A DNA stretch of 64,000 nt from Artocarpus heterophyllus (Eukaryota > Streptophyta > Magnoliopsida > Rosales > Moraceae). The stretch covers positions 19,718,424 to 19,782,423 of the forward strand of contig CM046354.1 in the NCBI GenBank assembly GCA_025403435.1, in the 5' to 3' direction. Below, in pieces: positions 22,691 to 35,286 of this stretch. Under the pieces are notes generated by a model. It saw only the letters and a program-made list of their open reading frames with translations, was not told the origin of the DNA and made no database searches. Every line of letters begins with the position of its first letter. Position 1 is the first letter of the stretch. Made by a program: the position numbers and the translations under genes.

Positions 22691-25600
22691 TCACGAGGAA
22701 ACAGCGGATGCCAAACTTATGCGCCTTTCTGCAGAGGTAAATGGTTAAACAGCCGAGTTAGATCAAGGCTTGCTAAACCTAATGAAGAAAAGGAAGAAGC
22801 AAATTCTGTGAGTAAAAATAAAATAAAGGCTTCCTCACCTCCAGTTGCGATGAGTTTCTCAACACGAGAAACTATATGTTTTCCGTAGGTGTACCTCTTC
22901 AGGGTATTCAGATGAACCTTGATGCGAGAAAGGAGCAACTCCAGACTTTCATCATTGCAGGTCTCAAGAACTTTTTGAACAACGTAGTTCCCAAACGGAT
23001 CTTTCATCATGGCCTGAAAATGTTGATATTAGCAAGTTTCTGATTAAATAAACGATCTAATTAAAGTTCAACGCCCATAACGCTGCACTTTAGCTTAATA
23101 TGAGTATACCTAGTTGACGCAAAGAAACGTGCCGACTGCCAAGAGACTAGGATTATAAGATCTCCCAAAAGCCCTACGGCTATTTTTAAAAGAATTTACA
23201 TCTCAAGAAAAAGCAATGCAACCTCAGTTAAAGCCGTCTACATAAAGGCATTTTAAGCCCCCTTTGTAATAAGGGAATCAATGCTTAAAAAAATTGAATA
23301 AAGGACGCAAGAAAAGAGTACCGATTTTAAGTTAAGAGAGTGTGGGGAGTGAGACATACCTGTAAAGGCTCATTTTCCTCTGTCAATCCCAGCATCTCAT
23401 TCACTAAAATTTGGCGCTCCTCAGGGCTGCCAAAAGTCAAGCACTTTTCTACAACATTAGAAGCAAACTTTTGCTGACTCATCCGTACAATTTGTCCCGC
23501 AAGTTTACATATAATTGCAGACCTCTCATGCGGCTTGCCATGTTCAAGTACATGCTATCAAAGAAAAGTACGGAAATAGAAACATTAAGGGTAAAACATG
23601 GCTGCAGAAAAAACAAAAGTAGAGGAATCTTCCAGAAAGGGGGAAAATCACATGTTGCACCAGCTGAAGCCAGATTGTCTCAATTACTAGAGTAGACCAA
23701 AAGAATATGACACCCAAGAAGAACCACAACTCGTATAAGCATGTAAAGAAGTATGCAAATAAAGCATTGGGTGCGGGGGTAAAAAGCCATTTCTTGAAAA
23801 ACCAGGGGACAGTTGCTGCAAGGTTTATAATGCAATCGCACAAAGGTGTTGTTTCAAGTTTTTAACTCTGCTTATAGCTTGGGATAGAGAGACATGGCTG
23901 AATCATCGAGGTTCCAAACGTTTTATTATCCACAGCCTAAATTAAAATGTTGTACTGACATCAACAGCAAATTTCACATTATATAAAGTATATATATTTC
24001 CATCGGACGCTGGTCAAGCAACAGAAGTTCAGTTCCCATACTACCAGCCCGCGGATAGCCAAGCAAACATAGTGACGCCTACAAGATTATGCTTTAAATA
24101 AGAGATGAAGGAAGTTTTCCATACCTGAATTACATAATTCCCATATTGATCTTGTGCAAGAGTGCATACAGATTGCATGATTTCATCCATAATAATTTGC
24201 TGTGTATTTGGGTCATCACAATGTTCCAGGACCCTCTGTTGCAACATAGGAAAATGTTGAAATAAGATACATAGCCACATTCTCTAACAAAAGAAAGAAA
24301 TATGACAACTGCTTACTTACCTGAATAACACGGCAGCCATAGGGATGGGTGGAAAGTGTAAAACCTTGACCATAAAAGGCTGAGATAATAAACTGAATAC
24401 GATCTTGAGGGACACACTCAATACATTTTTGAATAACATGATTTCCGTTCTGATCGCGAACACATTTCATAACTGAACCATCAAGCTCTCTGACCATTTG
24501 CGTCTGCTGATCCATGTCAACCACCTCCAAAGCCTGTGAAAAATGTTAGAGCATCATGACAAGTTAATAGTCAAAGAAACTTGTTAGGACATACCACAGG
24601 AACATATATCTGTTTGGGAAAGAAACATTTTTTGCATATATATTTAATCTGAAAACATTAGCTTAGCGTATTTATCCCATGTTGCAACAATTTATACAAG
24701 AAAATGTAATAAAATATCTTTCCTCACATCGTTTCTTTCTGAAAGGGAAAGGAAAATAATTATCATATCACCAAAAGGAGGAAAATAATAGCATGCGCTA
24801 ATGGTAGACTACTTAAAAGAATTGGTGTACAAGGACACGTCTGGCATACAATGCCTGCACTTTGCCTACCCAATGGGGTTATGCCACTCTTAAAAAGAAA
24901 AGACGCTCTGAATTCATTCATCATTAATGGTAATTTTTCTTTAACTGTTCGAGATTAGGGTAGGGAGGAGCAGTATGAGAATTATTTTATAAGATTTGAT
25001 CATAAGTATGTGCTCAGGTGACAAATTAAAGAAGGCTTTAACTTCAGAGAATTATGGATGTATTTCTGTCCGACTCCACTAAGTGATTGTTATGACAGTA
25101 CTAATTTTATCCACCTATCTTTCTCTCTCTTGCTCGCTCTTTTTTTTTTTTTTCTTTGCACCAACTCTAACTAATCCTTAACTGTACTTATTCCTTGTTT
25201 TTTTACAGGCCAAGAATTGACGTCACTAAACAAACCTTTACACAATATCTTTCAGATCATTCACCAATACCCCAATCAGGAAAACAACAACAACAACAAC
25301 AACAATAATGGTCAGAAATCACCTTCTGAATCACTCTGCAACCATACATTTGAAGACTCAGAGGCAAAACATGGCTGGATAGTTGGTTGGCTAATTCCTT
25401 TCTTTGACTTTCAGTACCATGCTCAAAAAACTACAATTTCAATAACATAATTTAACAGTAGTTCAGAATGAACAAACAAAGAGAGTTTTAGCGTATTTCT
25501 TTGATGGAAAAGCTCATACTTTCTGTATAACATAGTTTCCAAAGACATCAGTCATCAAGGCACGCGCATGTGGAATAATCTCAGGGAATATCTTGGTCTT

Positions 25601-28407
25601 CTCTTCTGCTGTGGAAGTTTCTAATTTCTGCTGAATAAAACGACTGCCATACTGATCCTTACTACAAATCATGAAAGAAGACAATAAAAATTCAAAATCT
25701 AGACAACTTTACAAGAGGATAGAACCAAGAGAGGCACCACATACCTGAATTCAACTACATGATCAACGATATCAGAAAGTTCAAAAGACTTGGTCTTATT
25801 GTTCTTTAACTCATCCAATAAGGACGAGACGATTCTCCCATCTAGATTATTGCCAATATCTGAGTTCCATAAGCCAACAGATCGTCCCATTGAATTTCTC
25901 ATCATCGAATTAAAATGTGAAATTCTCTCATTTTGAAACATTGTACTTCCAGATCCAACAGTAGGAAGAATCAAATTGCTCATAGAATTTCCCATATATG
26001 GCGTTCCAAGCCCATGAGATCCAATAGGACCAAGACTGTAGTTATCATGACTAAAACCACCAGATTTACCTAGAAGGGACAGCTCTAACCGTTCTCTTTG
26101 TTGGGCCAGCAATGCCTCAAGGTATGCTTTCTGAAGCCCCTCCAAGTCTCCACGAGAAGTGGCAAATTGATTTTTAATCAGGGAAGGATCATTCAGAGTA
26201 GTTGCAGTACGCGCTTCATAATCAGGACTTCTTTGCAAATATTGAAGATAACATGGATCGGCAATTGGGGAATGCAGATCAGATGCTAGATTGTTTCCCA
26301 CGCTATTCATATTTTGTCCATTTTGAGTAGAAGTCAATGCTGAATCTCCCCCAAAACCCAAGCAACCATCAGACACACATTAGTTTAATTTAAAAAAAAA
26401 AAAAAAACAAACAGCAACAATGCTAGCCTTATATTTACGTGATAGTTCACTAGATAAAAATGAAGAAACGACAAAACTACCCGCGTCAAGATGATTTTCA
26501 ATAGCTGAGTTTCGCATCTGATTGACAGGAAAAACACCAGGCATGAAGTCAATTCCGGGAGTAGTAGCATTTTGATTATATGCGTTTGATCCTTCCACAC
26601 TTCCAAATCCTGAAGAACCATACAAATTGGCAGAAGAAGAAGTTCTTCTAGGAAAGTCGACCTGAAAAGTGGAATTCATCTTGGAAGCATTAAGGTTTGT
26701 CACAGTCCCATTTTTCCTGGCTAAATCAACATAATCACCAGGAAGAGAGAGATTTTCAGTATTGGCGTTCATCAGTTCTTGCTGCAGATTTTGACTATGG
26801 CCATTTTTAAAAAGAAAATCAGACTTATTATCAAAATCCAGATGAAGCTGAGACTGGACATGACTATTCGCATCTCTATTTCTAACTTCTGACAGACTTA
26901 AACCCGATAGATTAGCAGCAATATCAGCAAGCTCATTCATTCCAGAAGAATAACCATTCTGGATATTTAAGCCACGAGCATTCTTCTGCTCGATTGGGGA
27001 AACTCTGCTTCCCACAGGAGGAAGGCCAGAATTAGGCGGTCTACCAACTAGCTTTGGTTCAGGGGTTGTGCTCCTAGACAGAGACAAACCCGTTGCAGAT
27101 GCAAAAGAATAAGGGGTTGCAGCGCCACGGCTCTGAACACCAGACAGGCCATGAGAACATATGCCATTAGACAGGCCCTCCTAAGAGTTCCACTCCATCA
27201 CCAAAAGCATTACAACTTGATGGGTGTGACAAGAAGGTGGACATGGAAGCAGGTTGATCAAGTCCTTCCTGTACAAAAACGTTAATCACCAAGTCAACAT
27301 AACGGAACCACAGAAACAGAAAAACATAACAGCTAACAATTTATCAAGGTCGTGCATGTTGAAGCAAATTTATCACTTAACAATGGTAGGAAAAAGCCAA
27401 GTTATTCCTGCATAGGGGTCAGGAACCAGTAGATTGTATCTGGGAAGCAAATTAAAAGGCTTGCACAATTATCCTCATAAAGACAATTTTATATTTGAAT
27501 ACCTTACATTTTAATTTTTCAAATACATGCAAAAACAAACTGAATTTATCAGATGTGTCCTGAATCAAAAAAGTAGGACCTATCTCACTTTGCCCATGAA
27601 AAACAACCTTTATTAGGTGGAACATTATCTAAACAGAAAAAGAAAAAAGAATCAACTCAATAAAAATGTTGACGGTGCCATAAAACTACATAACTAAAAT
27701 TTCACCCAGAGGAAGAAAACTAATAGGAAATCAGGACAAACTGCAACAATCACCTGTAGTATGTCAGCAAAACTCTTCCTTCTTGCACCAAGCCCATTGC
27801 TTGACAAACCAACCGAACTGTTCGAGCCTCTCTCAACCCACCCAGACAAAGTCTGCCTGGAGAGATTCCTACCACTAGCATTCCTCAGTTCCATCAGATC
27901 ATCCTCTGCCTGTTGCATTGATAGCCCTGGCTGCATCGAGAAAAGTGATGAACTTTCGCTGTCCTCAATCCCCCCCTTCTTCCTCCACTGCCCAATTTCC
28001 CCAAACGAAGACCCACCGGTCTGAAATCTCTGTGCAACGCGCCAATCCTCTCTTGACAACAGTGGCGGCGGCAATCTCGGGTTGATGTTATCATGTGAAT
28101 AATAGTAAGAGAGATAAGCAGGGTGTGATCTAACCTCCTCTTCCGATAAACCCCCATTATTAAAACCCCTACCAGTAATAGTATTACTATCATTCTCTCC
28201 GAAGTCAGAGTCTCCGAAAAGACTACCCACAGCACTTAACGATCCCTCAACCGTAGGAGGAGCACTGCCACTCCTACAAATATTCAGATCCCTCTCTCGA
28301 TCCATAACACTCCGATTTCGCTGCTCTCGCATAAGCGGTTCCATTTCGGCCTGCAAACTATCCTCTAAACTCCCACCGGGTTCCATATTTTTACTCCCAG
28401 TGGCCAT
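22691..28407 (-). CDS. PUM (APUM1/2-like): Pumilio/PUF RNA-binding protein, ten coding exons
   Basis: Cytoplasmic regulator that binds mRNA 3' UTRs and promotes repression or decay. Exons (minus): 28407-27754, 27268-26481, 26345-25745, 25661-25520, 25430-25323, 24533-24321, 24235-24125, 23554-23360, 23013-22839, 22728-22691 (stop at 22691-22693); all junctions are GT-AG and keep frame. Together they give about 1007 codons, near the usual length of plant group-I PUMs. The N-terminal half (NABP-like) has [20 protein letters not shown] and [16 protein letters not shown]. The C-terminal half has eight PUF repeats whose base-reading triplets are SRQ, NYQ, CRQ, NHQ, CRQ, NYQ, SNE and NYQ. By the PUF code these read UGUAUAUA. 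One extra base in the CCC at 27176-27178 shifts exon 2 before [11 protein letters not shown]; the rest looks under selection. Confidence 0.92.
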
Positions 28408-29100
28408 GTCAAGGCTGTAGTTTTATCCTAAAAGAAAAAAGGGAAAAAAGATCAGTCAAAATAATGAAATAACAACAGAGAATTCTATGATCAAACCCTA
28501 ATTAGTACTATTACAACCAAACAAACCCTTCAGTAGCTAAACAGGTAAAATTCTCAAATTTCTCGCTCTCTAGTTTCTACCAATCAAATCTAACATGTCC
28601 ATTAAAAAAATTATAAAAAATAAAAAGAAGTTTCAACAATTCCACAAACATGTGCAGACAACAAAACAAAAGATTCAAGCTCAACATGTCCATTATGTTC
28701 TACTTTATTAACATTATAATCATTATTTTCTCGGGAACCAAACACACAACAACAATTAATAGGCAAAAAAATCAACAAATTCCAAATCTTATAATAAAAA
28801 AAAATCCAAACTTTAGACGAACAACTATTCCGAACCGATTACAATTTCAAAAGATAATAATAATAACAATAATCATAAATAAAGAAGAGAAATTACTCAC
28901 AAACGAACACCCAAAAACAAATTGAGAACAGAAGACATACATAAATACATAAAAACGTTATACGGCTAAGCAACGTGTCGTATTAGAGCCCAGCTCCGGC
29001 GTGGAATCGCAGCTGGAATTATTTTTGTTTTTTGTTGCGAGAGTGAAAACGACGGATTATTTGTGGATGAAGAAGATGATCGAAGCAATAATATTGTTAT
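28408..29100 (-). promoter_or_regulatory. presumed 5' leader and promoter of the Pumilio gene
   Basis: AT-rich sequence upstream of the minus-strand ATG at 28407, with A-rich runs and no clear TATA box. It probably includes the 5' untranslated region and perhaps a leader intron. The open frames seen here are compositional. Confidence 0.35.
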
Positions 29101-29206
29101 TAATGGAGGCTCAAAGCATACAATCCTCCAATTTGATTCGATTGGAGTTGGGTTGTAATAGGTTCGAAAAATCTATGGTCGATAGAAAAAATCATGTATG
29201 AACATA

Positions 29207-29241
<35 letters not shown>

Positions 29242-30060
29242 TACAAGGAAAGGACCCAGACAGAGAGATTGCCCTTTTTTAGAGAGAGAAAGAGGAGAGA
29301 GAAGGACAGAGGAGGGGGATGAGATCGCGTGGGTGGAGCCTGAGATTCTTCATAAGCAGAGTTTCATGTTTTTTTTTTCAATTGTAGGAGAGGTAGTGAA
29401 TCGGGACCGTCCGATTTTGTGATGGTGTTGACTACGGTGGAGAGGCTACGTGTATGGCATTATGGCAAGAAGTAGTAGTATTTAATTTGTTTTAATCTAT
29501 TTTTCTGACTAAGCAAAAAAAGCAAAAGAAAACGGAAACTTCTCTCGGCTTTTTTTTAGAAGGTTTTGCATTTTGTGCATCTCAAAAAAAAAAAAAAAAA
29601 AAAAAAAAAAGGAAGTTTACATTTTGTAAAACAGGTCGGCAAGGTAGAGCGGTAAGAGAACGTTTTGGTCTCCTTTGTTTTTTCTTTTTTTGTAAGAGAG
29701 AATGTTTGGTTTTTTTGACTTAAATGTTTTTCTTTTTATTTTCAAAAAAAAATGTTTTTTTTTGCTTCTTTTCTTTTTTTCTTTTTAAATTATTTTCATT
29801 TTTCGTATTGGGAACCAAGAAACATATTTGTAGTCAGGAGACATGCTAGGGTAATTTTTTTTCACTATTTTATTTCTCATCTTGTCATTTTTTTTGGTCA
29901 TGTGTTATCTCATTTTTTTAAAAAATAAAATATAATTATAGATTATTATTTTATCCTTTTATTATAAATCTGCCTCTTTTTCCTTTATTACTTTCTGCCG
30001 TTCTTGGTAATTTTTCAAAAAAAAAAATTCCACCAAATCTTGATATATTTTTTCCATAAC
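29101..30060. other. intergenic DNA with simple repeats
   Basis: (ATT)n at about 29207-29240, a purine-rich GAGAGA stretch at 29280-29320 and a poly(A) run at 29585-29611. No gene was recognised. Confidence 0.5.
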
Positions 30061-31504
30061 GGTCGTTCCAGTCTTTTCTTATTTTTTTTTTCTTTTTCCA
30101 TGTTTCTTCTTTACAAATTATCAGGGAACACTCACTAGAAGTATGTAACAAAAAGAATTAAGGAGAAGGGGACAAAAAAAACTTTACGGGTTAATTTTAG
30201 TTTTGACTCTTAAACTATGCAATTTATTTCATTTTGGCCCTTGAATTTTAAAATGTAGCAAATTACACCCATAAACTATTCAGGTTCTATTATTCTGACC
30301 CTTATGTCACTAAATATGTTAAATATTAATGGAATGGAGCCAATCATTTCACTATCTTTTCCCTTTTTTTTTCTTTTTCCATGTTTCTTCTTTACAAATT
30401 CTCAGTGAAACACTCACTAGAAGTATGTAATAAAGAGAATTAAAGAGAGAGGGGGACAAAAAAAACTTACCGGTTAATTTCACTTTGGCCTTTGAACTAT
30501 GTAATTTATCCCATTTTGACCCTTGAATTTTAAAATATAGCAAATTACAACCTTAAACTATTCAGATTGTCTTATTTTGACCATTCTATCACTAAATCTT
30601 TTAAATATTAATGGAATTGAGCTAATAATTTCACTTTTGCCCTCTAAACTATGCAACTTGTCCTATTTTGACCTCTAAACTTTAGACTATAACAAATCAC
30701 ACGCTTAAACTATGAAACTTGTCCTATTTTGACCCTTCAATTAATAAATCTATTAAATGTTGACGAATTAAGCCACATATATATGCAACTAAATCGATTA
30801 ATTATAAATCAATGGTCAAGATTAAATCTTTTGTAATTGAATTTCATGCATTTTGGACCTACAAATAAGGAATCTTATAAACAAATATACATTTTTGTTT
30901 AGCTAAATAATATGAATTTTTCCTTAAAAAATAAAATTAATGTGAATTTTGAGGATTTTTTGTGATTATTGAGTCTAATTAAGTAAAGTATTCATTATTA
31001 TGTTTGAATTTTTTAATTCATTTTAAATCATATAATGAAGAAAAATTGATAGAATTTTTTTAGTAAGAAAAAGTAAAACTTTTACTAACAAAATTATAAA
31101 AGAGAAAAATAGTAAAACTTATATAATGGATTAACAAAATTCAGATAATTTAATTTCAAAATATATGTTGAAAACATATATAAAGCCAAAATGTCAAGAT
31201 GGTTATTTGTCTCAATCCGTCAATATTTAATAGATTTAGTGATGAAATGATTAAAATGAGACAAGTTTCATAGTTGAGTAGTGTGATTTGTTATAGTTTA
31301 AAGTTTATGAGTCAAAATAGGACAAGTTACATAGTTTAGGACCAAAAGTGAAATTATTAGCTCAATTTCTGTTAACAAATTTGATAACGAAAAGACCAAA
31401 AAATAAAAAATTGAATAGTTTAAAAGTGTGATTTACTACATTTTAAAATATAAAGGCTAAAATGAAATAAATTGTATAATTCAAGGCCAAAGGTAAAACT
31501 AACC
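30060..31504. mobile_element. long inverted-repeat (Mutator-like or foldback) element with a duplicated left arm
   Basis: The left arm starts GGTTAATTTTAGTTTTGAC at 30189. The right arm, read on the minus strand from 31504, starts GGTTAGTTTTACCTTTGG and runs in parallel for 300 bp or more. Arms contain internal subrepeats of the type AAACTATGCAACTTGTCC. The left arm plus about 120 bp of flank (30070-30360) is repeated at 30365-30630, again starting CGGTTAATTTCACTTTGG at about 30474. The core between the arms (30790-31190) has no coding sequence. No convincing target duplication was found next to 30189 or 31504. It is non-autonomous. Confidence 0.65.
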
Positions 31505-31630
31505 TAAAACCTATATACTTCTTTCAACCATATTAAGAGAGAGCACGCGTGCAAGCATAAAACGCAAAAAAGTGTCGAAAGTAAAAGAATTTTTAGAACT
31601 TATAATATCACATTTCCCTAATATTTTATA

Positions 31631-32460
31631 TCTTAGCAATATATAAAAGCGCTAGGTGCTGTTTTATTGGTTGGGATGATTCATCCCCGACATTTTGTCC
31701 CTTTTTTTTTGGCTTTTTACTTTTTTATTTTCCTTCTTTATTTTAAAAATATTATTTCTTTTTTTTCTCTTTTTCTTTCTAAATTTTTTCCCTAGAATAT
31801 ATCAACTAAAAAATCTCATCTTATTTATTCCTACGTAATATTTTAATTTTGATATGTCAATTTCTTTTAGCAAAGTATTTTTTTATTTTTTATTTCTTTC
31901 TTTTTCACTGTTTTGACTCTTTTTGCCTTTTTTATTTGTTTTTTAACCTTTCGTCAAAATAGTTTATTTCAGATATACCCCTAATTATTTTACAATACTT
32001 GTTTTCCTCTAACTTACTTCCACTTAAAATATGTTGTTAGGTTTTTCTAATTGGCCAATTATATCAATTTTTTCCCTTCTTTATTAAGTTTTTTCATGTC
32101 ATCTTTCCAACTTCTTTTACTAATAAATGCATTCTCTCTACTTTGTTCATGTTAGGGAATCAAAATACGTTTTTCCCTTTCTTTACTTTTATTACCATAA
32201 TTTCTTTTTAGATGTGTATGTGCTGAATTTTTTGGTCTTGTTTTAAAATTTTTAATTTGCCAAAGATCCTCTGTTGGCACTAGGCGTTGTTTTCTTTATA
32301 GGAACGATTCGTTCTCAATGTTTCATCTCCCCTTCCCCCACTTTTTTTCCTTTTACTTTTTATTTGTCCTTTAGTTATTATTATTATTATTATTTTTTTT
32401 GCTTTGTTCTTCCCAAACTTATTTTTCCCCTAAAATATATTGATGAGAGTTAGAAAGTGT
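31631..32460 (+). repeat. tandem ~630-bp unit (1.3 copies), possible Helitron 5' terminus
   Basis: GCGCTAGGTGCTGTTTTATT at 31650 recurs as GCACTAGGCGTTGTTTTCTT at about 32277, giving a period near 630 bp; the second copy fades near 32460. The part 31795-32275 is also closely matched at 58500-59010. The sequence A/TCTTAGCAATATATAAAAGC at 31630 resembles plant Helitron 5' ends (host A, element TC, then an AT-rich block), but this end is weakly defined. Confidence 0.45.
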
Positions 32461-33929
32461 ACATTTTTTAAAATTAAAATTAATCATTTTGCATTTATAT
32501 TTTTTGTTAAACTCTGCAAAGCAATTATCTTAGTTTGAAAATATGTTTAATTATGAGTTTTTAATATGGTTTTATGTTTTATAATATTTTCGGTAATTTT
32601 TAAAATTATTTGTGTATATAAAATATTAGTTTAGCTTGAAATTAATTAAAACTGAAAAATAATAAGTGGCAATTTTATTTTGAGTCTTAGTAAGTTGTAT
32701 AGTGTGTTTTAAGTTTTTAAATATGTTCTATAATATTTTTAGCAATTTCTAAAAATATTTTCAAGTCTTAAAAATTATATCTGTGTCAAATCAAATGAGC
32801 TCAGAATTTTAAAAGTTTGTAATTATTTTTAGTATATTTTAATGTAAAATAAATATTTTTAAAATTATTTTAAATATTATGTTTAAAAAAATTAATTTTG
32901 TTTTAATTTTCTGTTTTTAGATTGAAATCTGATGGAAAAATAGAGCAAAACAGCACCAAAACTTGTAAAATCGGACAACAAATGCTTTTAAAAAGCCATA
33001 TGGCAATCCCTCCACCCTTGGATCGCACCGCCAAACGAACTTCAGCCAACAGATCCATGCCACACGTCAGCAGCAACAGCCTCCAAACAAGGAGGGCCCA
33101 CATACATCGAGGAATCTCAGGTGCTGTCAGAGCATGTGTCATTGTGTCCATGTGTATCTCTCTTTTCAACTATCAGATCTACTTATCGAGTTGCAATCTA
33201 CGGTCAAGATTAGTTCTATCTGGGCCCAGCGGTCCGGCTCTTTTGACTTCGATCTCAATCGTTGGATCAGAGCGTTCAACGTCCATGATTGTGTCTCATT
33301 AGTAACTCCAGCCATCGCGAAGTAAAGGATTATGAGCAGAAATCTAGATTTTAAAGAGTAGAATCCGAGAAGGAAAAAAGGAAGAAAAAATCATAAAAAA
33401 TGTTACAATTTGCTAAATTATAACGGAAAAAGTCAAAAATAGTAAAAAAAATTATTAAAAAATGTAAATAGTGAATCTAAACTCACTGTAAAAGGGTTTG
33501 GTGAGAAAAGGGGTTTCTCGGTTCTTCATCAGTTACTATTTCATCTTCTTAAATATTTAAGTTTTAGTTTTTAGTTTTTAATGTTTGCTTTTTAGTTTAA
33601 GTTCTTGTAAAATATGTTTTCAATTTATGTTGTAAAAACTATACTTAATAATATTTCTAGTATTTTTATTTTAAATATGACTTTTTAATTTCTTTTTTTA
33701 GCTGAGGTGAGAGGGGAAAATTCTAATAAAATTACTTTAAATATTTTTAGTTTTTCTTAGTTTTTCAATGTTAAATTATTTTCTAGAAGACCTAGGATTT
33801 TAGTATTTTCTTAGCTAGAACTTTGCTAAAATTTTCGTTTTGATTTTTTGACGAAAGAGATTGGCACGAATAATACTTAGGAGGATTTTGATTAGCCATA
33901 TATAGAGAATAACTTAGTAAATACTTAGC
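32461..33929. other. AT-rich repeat-derived DNA with a GC-richer island at 32990-33330
   Basis: The island contains CCACACGTCAGCAGCAACAG and GGGCCCAGCGGTCCGGC. It has open frames on both strands but no recognisable protein. It may be an LTR fragment or sequence carried by the surrounding Helitron-like element. Confidence 0.3.
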
Positions 33930-34060
33930 TTATTATATTAGTCATTATTTTAGTTAAGTAATGTTAAAATTATGCTTGTTTATTAAGTTAAGTTTTTGCT
34001 ATATTATAAACATGAAATGACACAGTAAATATTTAGTAAAGCTTGGTCAAACATAACATA
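33930..34060 (+). repeat. dispersed repeat X, copy 1
   Basis: TTAAAATTATGCTTGTTTAT and ATGAAATGACACAGTA recur at 57903-58050 at about 85% identity by eye. The two copies lie on opposite sides of the nest of LTR elements. Confidence 0.75.
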
Positions 34061-34432
34061 TATTATTTATAGACGTTACAATTACCGTCTCATAACATCT
34101 ATTATTTATGGTCAAACATAATTTTTATGTGGAATCTAAATAATTAAAGTAATACGAAAATAGCTTTATTTTTTAAAGAAAACATGACTTATTGATCAAA
34201 TCAAATAAACTTCATCTAAAAAAATAATTAAAAAAAAACATAGTTGCAATGTTACCAAAAACCTTAAACTTAACAAAATATCTTTAACTTGTGAAATTTC
34301 ATAAAATAAATGAAAAACTAATATCTCTAGAATTGGAAATAATCAAATAAAAGTTTAAATCATCACCAATTTATGATACGTCACTCTGATATTCTGTTTC
34401 TGCCACCATGCACACACCTGCACCGAGCTCCT
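34061..34432. other. left flank of the young copia element
   Basis: AT-rich, ending in GCACCGAG plus the target duplication CTCCT (34428-34432). It continues after the element at 40016. Confidence 0.6.
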
Positions 34433-35227
34433 TGTTGGGGAATTAGGCGACTCCTAATTCCAAGGATCGCAAGAACGAACAATTGCAGAAAATAAATAGG
34501 AGAAAAGAAGAAAAAGAGACACCAAATTTTTATACAGGTTCGTCCAAAATTGAGACTACGTCCTGTTTCTGCCGCTTGCAGATTCCACTATGATGAAGGA
34601 GATTACAGATTACAAGAGCAGTTTCTCACACACTCACAAACTGTGCTTACCAAAACTCTCTTCTATCTAACACCCAATGGGAATTTTTTCTCTCTCAATG
34701 ATGGAGCTCTCAAGAATTTTGCCTCTCACAAAATTATGCCACTCACACTTTTCACCCACAGTTTTCACACACACAACCCTAGCCACCTTGTGTCTATTTA
34801 TAACCAAAGGAGGAGAAAATAGCACCTAATGGGAAACCCTAGTGGTTTCCCGTTTTTGGGACCTTTGAATTCGACTTTGATTCAAAACACATCGCGCAGC
34901 ACAGCGCGTCAGCGCCGCGGCGCTCGAAACGAGCGCTGCGACGCTCCCCTGCGGCGCCTAGGCGCTCTTCACCTGGCGCCTAGGCGCTTGCCACATTGCG
35001 CCTCGGCGTTGTCTTCCTGGCGCCTAGGCGCTCTCCACATAGCGCCTAGGCGCTCTTGTCCTGGCGCCTAGGCGCTCTGCACTTGGCGCCTAGGCGCCCT
35101 TGCCCCAGCGCCGCGGCGCTCTTCTGCCAGAGCCGCGGCGCTTGCTTTCTGCCTTGAGGATACGTTTTTCTCCCTTTTTCTTCCTTTTGCTAGGTTGTAA
35201 ACTTGATTTGGCTCCACATCTGCAACA
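34433..35227 (-). repeat. 3' LTR of the young copia element
   Basis: In element sense it runs from 35227 to 34433. It contains the GC-rich palindrome array at 34911-35142 and TATAAATAG (minus strand) at 34794-34802. Confidence 0.95.
34911..35142. repeat. array of GC-rich palindromes in the 3' LTR
   Basis: About eleven units spaced roughly 21-25 bp apart. The commonest is TGGCGCCTAGGCGCTCT; the outermost units are AGCGCCGCGGCGCTC. Most cores (GCGCCTAGGCGC, GCGCCGCGGCGC) are perfect 12-bp palindromes. They are strikingly CpG-rich inside an AT-rich LTR. Confidence 0.95.
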
Positions 35228-35240
35228 ATCTCCCACTTGG
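35228..35240 (-). other. polypurine tract of the young copia element
   Basis: CCAAGTGGGAGAT on the minus strand directly before the 3' LTR; the usual second-strand primer of copia elements. Confidence 0.85.
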
Positions 35241-35286
35241 AGACTAATCAATTCACCATGTCTCCCACTGCAGCGGCAACGACTTC

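Noticed and set aside
26380..26480. Minus-strand coding continuing past 26481 ([13 protein letters not shown]...)
   Set aside because: Read-through of the Pumilio intron; the donor GGGTAG and acceptor at 26346 keep frame.
29636..29670. tRNA or SINE A-box-like GGCAAGGTAGAGCGG
   Set aside because: No B box or cloverleaf follows; likely chance or a tiny remnant.
34829..35071. 80-codon frame (and its copy at 39617-39859) with repeated LAPRRL-type peptides
   Set aside because: It is the translation of the palindrome array and lies antisense to the element; no start context or protein family supports it.
34911..35142. CRISPR-like appearance: repeats at regular spacing
   Set aside because: Plant LTR context, palindromic repeats shorter than CRISPR repeats, related spacers, no cas genes.
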